Source: Paucibacter sp. TC2R-5
GTDB taxonomy: Bacteria > Pseudomonadota > Gammaproteobacteria > Burkholderiales > Burkholderiaceae_C
NCBI RefSeq assembly: GCF_025717605.1
Contig: NZ_JAJIRQ010000005.1
Coordinates: forward strand, 186,001 to 250,000
DNA: 64,000 bases
Direction: 5' to 3'
In this document: piece by piece, positions 59,559-64,000 of the stretch
Position numbering within the stretch: position 1 is the stretch's first letter
Layout of the letters: every line of letters starts with the position of its first letter
Notes under the pieces: generated by a model
Database searches by the model: none
Told to the model about the DNA's origin: nothing
What the model saw: only the letters and a program-made list of their open reading frames with translations
Made by a program: the position numbers and the translations under genes

Positions 59559-60612
59559 GCCTCGTCCGCAACCCTCCAAGCTGATGGCATTGGCCTCGCC
59601 TTTGCTGGCGCTGTTGATCACGGTCGCCTTGGGAGTGAGCCTGTTCCTGCTGCTGGGCAAAGACCCGCTGCGCGGCCTGCAGATGTTTTTCTGGGAGCCG
59701 ATCCGCTCGGTCAGCGCCTGGAGCGAGCTGGGTCTGAAGGCGACGCCGCTGGTGCTGATTGCGCTTGGCTTGGCAGTGTGCTTTCGCGCCAATGTCTGGA
59801 ATATCGGCGCCGAAGGGCAGTTCATCATTGGCGCCTTGGCCGGCGGCTGGGTGGCGATGCAGGCCGACGCCAACACGGGCCGCATCATCGTGCTGTGGAT
59901 TTTGCTGGCCGGCATGCTGGGCGGCATGGTCTGGGCGGGCATCACGGCGCTGCTGCGCGCGCGCTTCAATGCCAATGAGATTCTGGTCAGCCTGATGCTG
60001 GTCTATGTGGCCGATCTGCTCTTGAGTTATCTGGTTTACGGCCCCTGGAAAGACCCGCAGGGCTATAACTTCCCGCAGAGCATCAGCTTTTTGGCGGTCA
60101 CAAAGATCCCTCGCCTGTTCGAGGGCTCGCGCCTGAACATCGGCTCCGCTATTGCGGCGGGCTCGGTGCTGGCTTTTTGGGTGCTCTTGTTTCGCTCCTA
60201 TGCGGGTTTCGCCTTGCAGGTCGGCGGGCTAGCCCCTGCGGCTGCGCGTTATGCCGGCTTCTCATCAAGCCGCGCGCTATGGACGGCGCTGCTGCTGTCG
60301 GGCGCCATGGCCGGCCTGGCCGGTGCCTTGGAGGTGGCCGGGCCGCTGGGGCAGCTGACGCCTTATGTGCCGGCCGGCTATGGCTTCGCTGCCATCATCG
60401 TGGCCTTTGTCGGCCGCTTGCATCCGGTGGGCATCGTGTTCTCTGCCGTCTTGATGAGCATGTTTTACATTGGCGGCGAGCTGGCGCAAACGCGCCTGGG
60501 CCTGCCCAAGTCCATCACCGGCGTGTTCCAGGGCCTGCTGCTGTTCTCGCTTTTGGCCTGCGACAGCTTGATCAATTACCGTCTGCGCCGCACGGTGCGC
60601 GCAGCGGCCTGA
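59545..60612 (+). CDS. ABC transporter permease 1 (BMP-type importer)
   Basis: A 355-residue membrane protein with many hydrophobic segments and the conserved ANVWNIGAEGQFIIGALAGG and RFNANEILVSLMLVYVADLL motifs of the nucleoside/sugar permease family. The ATG at 59545 has GGAG six bases upstream and lies inside the end of the ATPase gene (14-base overlap), which decides against a TTG at 59533. It forms the channel together with the next gene product. Confidence 0.92.
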   Translation: MLRLEPRPQPSKLMALASPLLALLITVALGVSLFLLLGKDPLRGLQMFFWEPIRSVSAWSELGLKATPLVLIALGLAVCFRANVWNIGAEGQFIIGALAGGWVAMQADANTGRIIVLWILLAGMLGGMVWAGITALLRARFNANEILVSLMLVYVADLLLSYLVYGPWKDPQGYNFPQSISFLAVTKIPRLFEGSRLNIGSAIAAGSVLAFWVLLFRSYAGFALQVGGLAPAAARYAGFSSSRALWTALLLSGAMAGLAGALEVAGPLGQLTPYVPAGYGFAAIIVAFVGRLHPVGIVFSAVLMSMFYIGGELAQTRLGLPKSITGVFQGLLLFSLLACDSLINYRLRRTVRAAA

Positions 60613-60624
60613 GGGGCCCAACAC

Positions 60625-61545
60625 ATGGACGCTATTGCGCTGTTGATCGCCTCCTCTTTGAACGCCGGCACATTGCTGGCGCTGGCTGCCTTGGGGCTGC
60701 TGATCAACGAGCGTGCCGGCATCGTCAACCTCGGCGCCGAGGGCTTGATGCTGGTCGCGGCGATCGCCGGCTTTGCCACCGCCGTGCACACCGGCAGCAG
60801 TTGGCTGGCTTTTGCCGCAGGCATGGGTGCGGGCGCGCTGCTGGCCGGCTTGTTTGGCGTGCTGGTGATTTGGCTCAACACCAATCAATATGCGGCCGGC
60901 CTGGCCCTGAGCCTGTTTGGAACCGGCTTTTCGGCCTTTGTGGGCATCCGCTACACGTCCGAGAAGCTTGGGCCCCGCAGCAGTTTCGAGTGGCCCTATC
61001 TGGCCGACATCCCCTTCATCGGCCCGGCGCTGTTCAAGCAGCATCCGCTGGTTTATGGCGCTATGGTCCTGACCGCTGCCCTGGCTTGGTTTTTGTACCG
61101 CTCGCGCGCCGGCTTGGTGTTGCGGGCGGTGGGTGAATCGCCGGAGTCGGCCCATGCGCTGGGCTATCCGGTGCGCGCCATTCGCCTCGCGGCGGTGATG
61201 GCTGGCGGCAGCTTGTGCGGGCTGGCCGGCGCCTATGTGTCCACCGTCTACACGCCACTCTGGGTCGAGGGCATGATCGCCGGCAAGGGCTGGATCGCGC
61301 TGGCGCTGACGACCTTTGCCACCTGGCGCCCGGCACGCATCCTGCTAGGTGCTTACTTGTTCGGTTTTGTCACCATGCTGCAGTTTTATCTGCAGGGGCA
61401 GGGCGTGCAAGTAGCAAGTCAGTTCCTGAGTATGCTGCCCTATCTGTCCACCATTGTGGTGCTGGTGCTGATTTCGAGTAACGCCGCTTTTATACGGGCA
61501 AACATGCCAGCCTCGCTGGGCAAGCCTTTCTTTCCTGGGTCTTGA
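60625..61545 (+). CDS. ABC transporter permease 2 (BMP-type importer)
   Basis: A 306-residue membrane protein with the partner-permease pattern (LLINERAGIVNLGAEGLMLV, FGTGFSAFVGIRYTSEKLG, VGESPESAHALGYPV). It pairs with permease 1. The gene starts 12 bases after permease 1 and is followed by the binding-protein gene, so the four genes form one operon. Confidence 0.92.
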   Translation: MDAIALLIASSLNAGTLLALAALGLLINERAGIVNLGAEGLMLVAAIAGFATAVHTGSSWLAFAAGMGAGALLAGLFGVLVIWLNTNQYAAGLALSLFGTGFSAFVGIRYTSEKLGPRSSFEWPYLADIPFIGPALFKQHPLVYGAMVLTAALAWFLYRSRAGLVLRAVGESPESAHALGYPVRAIRLAAVMAGGSLCGLAGAYVSTVYTPLWVEGMIAGKGWIALALTTFATWRPARILLGAYLFGFVTMLQFYLQGQGVQVASQFLSMLPYLSTIVVLVLISSNAAFIRANMPASLGKPFFPGS

Positions 61546-61586
61546 AGTTTTCTTTTCTTCCTGGTCTTTTTTTGGAGATGACGACG

Positions 61587-62768
61587 ATGAACAAGCGTAG
61601 ATCTTTGTTGAAGCTCGGTGCTCTGAGCGTGCTGGCCAGCGCTGCGGCTTTGCTGGCCGGCTGCGGCAAGAAGGCCGATGACGCATCGGTGGCGGCCGGG
61701 CAGCCTGCCGCCTCGGCCGCTTCTGCCGCAGCTTCTGCGCCACCAAAGGCCGAGCCCTTGAAGATCGCCTTTGCCTATGTCGGCCCGGTCGGCGACGGCG
61801 GCTGGACCTTTGCGCATGACAACGCGCGCAAGGCGGTTGAGAAGGAGTTTGGCGACAAGGTGCAAACCAGCTTTGTCGAGAAAGTGCCCGAGGCGGCCGA
61901 TGCCGAGCGGGTCTTCCGCGATATGGTCGGCCAAGGCAATAAGCTGATTTTCGGCACCACCTTCGGCTATATGGAGCCCATGCTCAAGGTGGCGGCCGAC
62001 AGTGCCGACGTCAAGTTTGAGCATGCCACCGGCTACAAGCAAGCCGCCAATCTGCGCAGTTATGACTCGCGCACCTATGAGGGCGCCTACATGGCCGGCG
62101 TCATCGCCGGCAAGATGAGCAAGACCGGCACGCTGGGCGTGGTGGGCTCCATCCCCATCCCCGAGGTGATCCGCAATATCAACAGCTTCACGCTGGGCGC
62201 GCAAAGCGTCAACCCTAAGACCGTGGTGAAAGTGGTGTGGGTGAATAAATGGTTTGACCCGCCACAAGAAACCGAAGCCGCGCAGACCTTGATCGACGGC
62301 GGCGCCGATGTGCTGATGCAAAACACCGACTCCAGCGCGGTCTTGCAAACGGCCGAGAAGAACGGCAAATACGCCTTCGGCTGGGACTCCGACATGACCG
62401 CCTACGGCCCCAAGGCTCATCTGGGATCGGCCGTGATCAACTGGGCGCCGTACTACATCGCCACCGTGCGAGAGGCCTTGGACGGCACCTGGGCGGCCGG
62501 GCCGGGCAAGCATGCTTGGTGGGGCGTCAAGGAAGGCGCGATCGATATGGTGTCCATCGCCGAGGCCGTGCCGGCCGACACCCGCGCGCAGATCGACAAG
62601 ATCAAGGCCGGGCTCAAAGACGGCACGTTTGCGATCTGGAAAGGCCCCATCGTCGGCCAAGACGGCAAAGAGCTGCTCAAGAAGGGCGAGCAGGCCGACG
62701 ACAAATTCCTCTCTGGCGTCAATTTCTACGTCAAGGGTGTGGACAGCAAGATGCCGGGCGGGAAGTGA
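61587..62768 (+). CDS. BMP-family substrate-binding lipoprotein
   Basis: A 393-residue protein from the ATG with GGAG nine bases upstream. The lipoprotein signal is MNKRRSLLKLGALSVLASAA followed by LLAGC. An Ala/Ser-rich linker (about residues 27-48) precedes a BMP-type domain with IAFAYVGPVGDGGWTFAHDN and LIFGTTFGYMEPMLKVAADS. BMP proteins capture purine nucleosides or purines for the ABC permeases. It is the final gene of the transport operon and the last purine-linked gene before the integron remnant. Confidence 0.93.
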   Translation: MNKRRSLLKLGALSVLASAAALLAGCGKKADDASVAAGQPAASAASAAASAPPKAEPLKIAFAYVGPVGDGGWTFAHDNARKAVEKEFGDKVQTSFVEKVPEAADAERVFRDMVGQGNKLIFGTTFGYMEPMLKVAADSADVKFEHATGYKQAANLRSYDSRTYEGAYMAGVIAGKMSKTGTLGVVGSIPIPEVIRNINSFTLGAQSVNPKTVVKVVWVNKWFDPPQETEAAQTLIDGGADVLMQNTDSSAVLQTAEKNGKYAFGWDSDMTAYGPKAHLGSAVINWAPYYIATVREALDGTWAAGPGKHAWWGVKEGAIDMVSIAEAVPADTRAQIDKIKAGLKDGTFAIWKGPIVGQDGKELLKKGEQADDKFLSGVNFYVKGVDSKMPGGK

Positions 62769-62807
62769 GTTAGCGGGAGAGCCGGCAAGGCTTGCCCGCC
62801 CTCCCGT

Positions 62808-62853
62808 CATTCAGCCATTCAATCAATCAATCAGTCTTTCAATCATTCATTCA
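62808..62853. repeat. Low-complexity CATT/CAAT-rich tract
   Basis: Irregular repeats of ATTC, AATC and CAAT units (for example CATTCAATCAATCAATCAG) run between the binding-protein gene and the end of the integrase remnant. No function is apparent; replication slippage would explain it. Confidence 0.7.
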
Positions 62854-63033
62854 GAGTTGGTCCAAGGGGCTGCGCACCGCCCAGCCGCCCATGCGCAAGA
62901 CATGGGTGTAAATCATGGTGGTGGACACATCCGCATGGCCCAGCAACTCTTGCACGGTGCGGATGTCGCTGCCGCCTTGCAGCAAATGGGTGGCGAAGCA
63001 GTGGCGCAGCGTGTGCGGGGTGGCTGGTTGCAA
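62851..63033 (-). pseudogene. Truncated integron integrase (C-terminal fragment of IntI)
   Basis: The minus-strand frame encodes 60 residues that match the C-terminal end of integron integrases. [15 protein letters not shown] has the catalytic H-x2-R and [15 protein letters not shown] the catalytic His and Tyr; the tail [12 protein letters not shown] is typical of IntI rather than XerC/D. A full IntI has about 320-340 residues. An in-frame stop lies three codons upstream of position 63033, and no N-terminal part was found, so about 80 percent of the gene is missing. The fragment retains the right orientation relative to the cassettes that follow. Confidence 0.85.
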
Positions 63034-63265
63034 ATGAATTCAATATTGACGGCTCCAAGGCGAGCAAATGCGGGTTTTCACTTGAGCTTTGTCGCTCAAT
63101 CGACGAGCTGCTTTTGCCGACCTGTCATTGCTGTATGAAGCTACAGCCTATGGCCTGCCAAGTCAATTTTCAAGGGGCTTTCGCCCGTTTTTTTGCCGCA
63201 GATTTAGGGAGAAAGTTTGCGGGCGACAACGGATTTAACTGTCTCCCGACAACACGCTAGGCCGC
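63034..63265. other. Possible attI-side region before the first cassette
   Basis: No gene is supported here. Integrons place attI and the cassette promoter between intI and the first cassette, so this region is where they would be. It ends in GCTAGGC (63256-63262), one mismatch from the GTTAGGC core where cassettes join, just before the cassette ORF start. A GGGC/GCCC hairpin with seven T residues around 63173-63197 might be a weak terminator. No full attI consensus can be confirmed by eye. Confidence 0.4.
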
Positions 63266-63685
63266 ATGAAGATGTCAAGCACCTCCGGTTACTCTGGAAC
63301 GCCGCTTTCGAAGAAGCTCGGCATCAAAGAGGCACATCGAGTGCTGCCCCTTGATGCGCCGAAGGAGTACGAAAGCCTTTTGGCCCCACTCCCGCCAGCC
63401 GTGGTGTTTGTCACTCAGCCCGACTCAATGGTTGATATCGCTCACGTCTTTGTCACCCAGAGAGACGAACTGGCAAAGGTCCTGAGTCACTTGCGCAAGA
63501 AGCTGAAATCCGACGCAGCACTGTGGATCTCCTGGCCGAAGAAGTCTGCCAAGGTTCCAACCACCATCACAGAAGACACCATCCGCGAGTTGGCGTTGCC
63601 ACTTGGATTCGTAGATATCAAAGTCTGCGCCGTCACGGAAATCTGGTCGGGGCTTAAGTTGGTAGTTCGCAAGGAGCTTCGCTGA
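63266..63685 (+). CDS. Integron cassette ORF: DUF3052-like protein
   Basis: A 139-residue protein beginning MKMSSTSGYSGTPLSKKLGI and ending WSGLKLVVRKELR, a pattern that fits the DUF3052 family of small conserved proteins of unknown function. The ORF starts four bases after a cassette-type core site and stops eight bases before an attC site, so it fills a standard gene cassette. It has no signal peptide and no recognised catalytic motif. Base composition is clearly lower in GC than the host genes, consistent with acquisition. Confidence 0.78.
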   Translation: MKMSSTSGYSGTPLSKKLGIKEAHRVLPLDAPKEYESLLAPLPPAVVFVTQPDSMVDIAHVFVTQRDELAKVLSHLRKKLKSDAALWISWPKKSAKVPTTITEDTIRELALPLGFVDIKVCAVTEIWSGLKLVVRKELR

Positions 63686-63692
63686 GAATGCG

Positions 63693-63803
63693 GCCTAACC
63701 CTGCGTTCGAGCCGACTCGCAACGGCTGGTCTCTTCAGGCCCCCATTTCATTCTGGGCCTTCCGCGCCCAGCCGCCGCTCGCGACTCAACTTCGACGTTA
63801 GGC
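63693..63803 (+). repeat. attC recombination site (59-base element), 111 bp
   Basis: The outer simple sites are perfectly inverted: GCCTAAC (63693-63699) and GTTAGGC (63797-63803). Inside, GCGTTCGAG pairs with CTCAACTTCGACG (with the offset expected for L'' and L'), and GACTCGC...GGCTGG pairs with CCAGCC...GCGACTC. This imperfect palindrome between two ORFs is the hallmark of an integron cassette boundary. Confidence 0.9.
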
Positions 63804-63806
63804 ACC

Positions 63807-64000
63807 ATGAATAGACGGATCTTCATCGTTGCATTGGGAGCAGCCCTGGCCAGCCCTGGCGCGAAGTGCGGGGAATCGGTCTACCTTGAGTCAATTCAAT
63901 GTGTCGGTGGCCGGTACGGACTTGTCTTGCCCAAGGACGTAAGACAGCTGAAGTCTCTTAGCAAACTACTCCGCGAGAGCGTCTCGCAAGTCGAGCACTG
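63807..64000 (+). CDS. Second integron cassette ORF (partial, runs off the window)
   Basis: The frame opens with an ATG four bases after the attC core and stays open to the window edge (64 codons). The N-terminus MNRRIFIVALGAALASPGAK looks like a signal peptide, followed by CGESVYLESIQCVGGRYGLV with two cysteines. The product is probably a small secreted protein. No family was recognised. Confidence 0.65.
   Translation, partial: MNRRIFIVALGAALASPGAKCGESVYLESIQCVGGRYGLVLPKDVRQLKSLSKLLRESVSQVEH

Noticed and set aside
62808..62853. attC or integrase-binding site in the CATT-rich tract
   Set aside because: It has no inverted core sites and is a simple low-complexity sequence.

Overview
The window is GC-rich and gene-dense and reads as the chromosome of a betaproteobacterium of the order Burkholderiales. 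The Roseateles/Paucibacter/Rubrivivax-like group is an inference from gene content: several PEP-CTERM (exosortase-sorted) secreted proteins, a 3-hydroxybutyrate oligomer hydrolase, an integron remnant and a large purine-degradation locus. No rRNA, tRNA or CRISPR array was seen.

Layout. 1-6 kb: 5' part of an Mrp-type antiporter gene, a GH108 muramidase, a CorA-like membrane protein, a methyltransferase and a secreted amidohydrolase. 6.5-10.1 kb: a copper-type cluster (YcnI, TonB-dependent receptor, DUF2946). 10.2-17.1 kb: a persulfide dioxygenase-rhodanese fusion, then purine genes on both strands: PCuAC chaperone, M20 hydrolase, UraD-AllC fusion, PuuE on the minus strand; UraH and XdhC on the plus strand. 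17.2-19 kb: a PEP-CTERM glycerophosphodiesterase and a DinB protein. 19.1-26.0 kb: a two-gene unit, a caspase-like protease and a 1972-residue protein with two alpha/beta-hydrolase domains and a CHAT protease domain, followed by a 160-bp MITE-like element. 26.3 kb: urate hydroxylase PuuD. 27.5-34.2 kb: six PEP-CTERM genes, several with duplicated promoters, terminators and fossil copies of the puuD 3' end. 34.7-47.3 kb: glycerate kinase, Crp/Fnr regulator, HDOD protein, HTH-citrate synthase-like protein, TonB receptor plus GNAT, PEP-CTERM protein plus phosphoesterase, oligomer hydrolase, LuxR regulator. 47.4-52.0 kb: a BlaI repressor, an M56 protease fused to a DD-peptidase, a circularly permuted D-amino-acid-oxidase-like protein and a class C beta-lactamase-like protein. 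52.0-62.8 kb: xanthine dehydrogenase (XdhA, XdhB), guanine deaminase, two small proteins and a BMP-type ABC importer. 62.85-64 kb: a truncated integron integrase, one complete gene cassette with its attC site, and the start of a second cassette.

How the genes fit together. The purine genes form a near-complete route: import (ABC/BMP), guanine to xanthine (GuaD), xanthine to urate (XdhAB with XdhC), urate to 5-hydroxyisourate (PuuD), then UraH, UraD, PuuE and AllC to ureidoglycine, with glycerate kinase a possible entry point for the glyoxylate released. Other systems are embedded within it: copper handling, a probable conflict (defence or regulated cell death) unit, a recently amplified set of surface proteins, and a cell-wall-damage-sensing cluster. 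The strongest leads are the caspase/CHAT-hydrolase pair, the M56-DD-peptidase fusion with its neighbours, the puuD-tail-marked PEP-CTERM array and the integron remnant.
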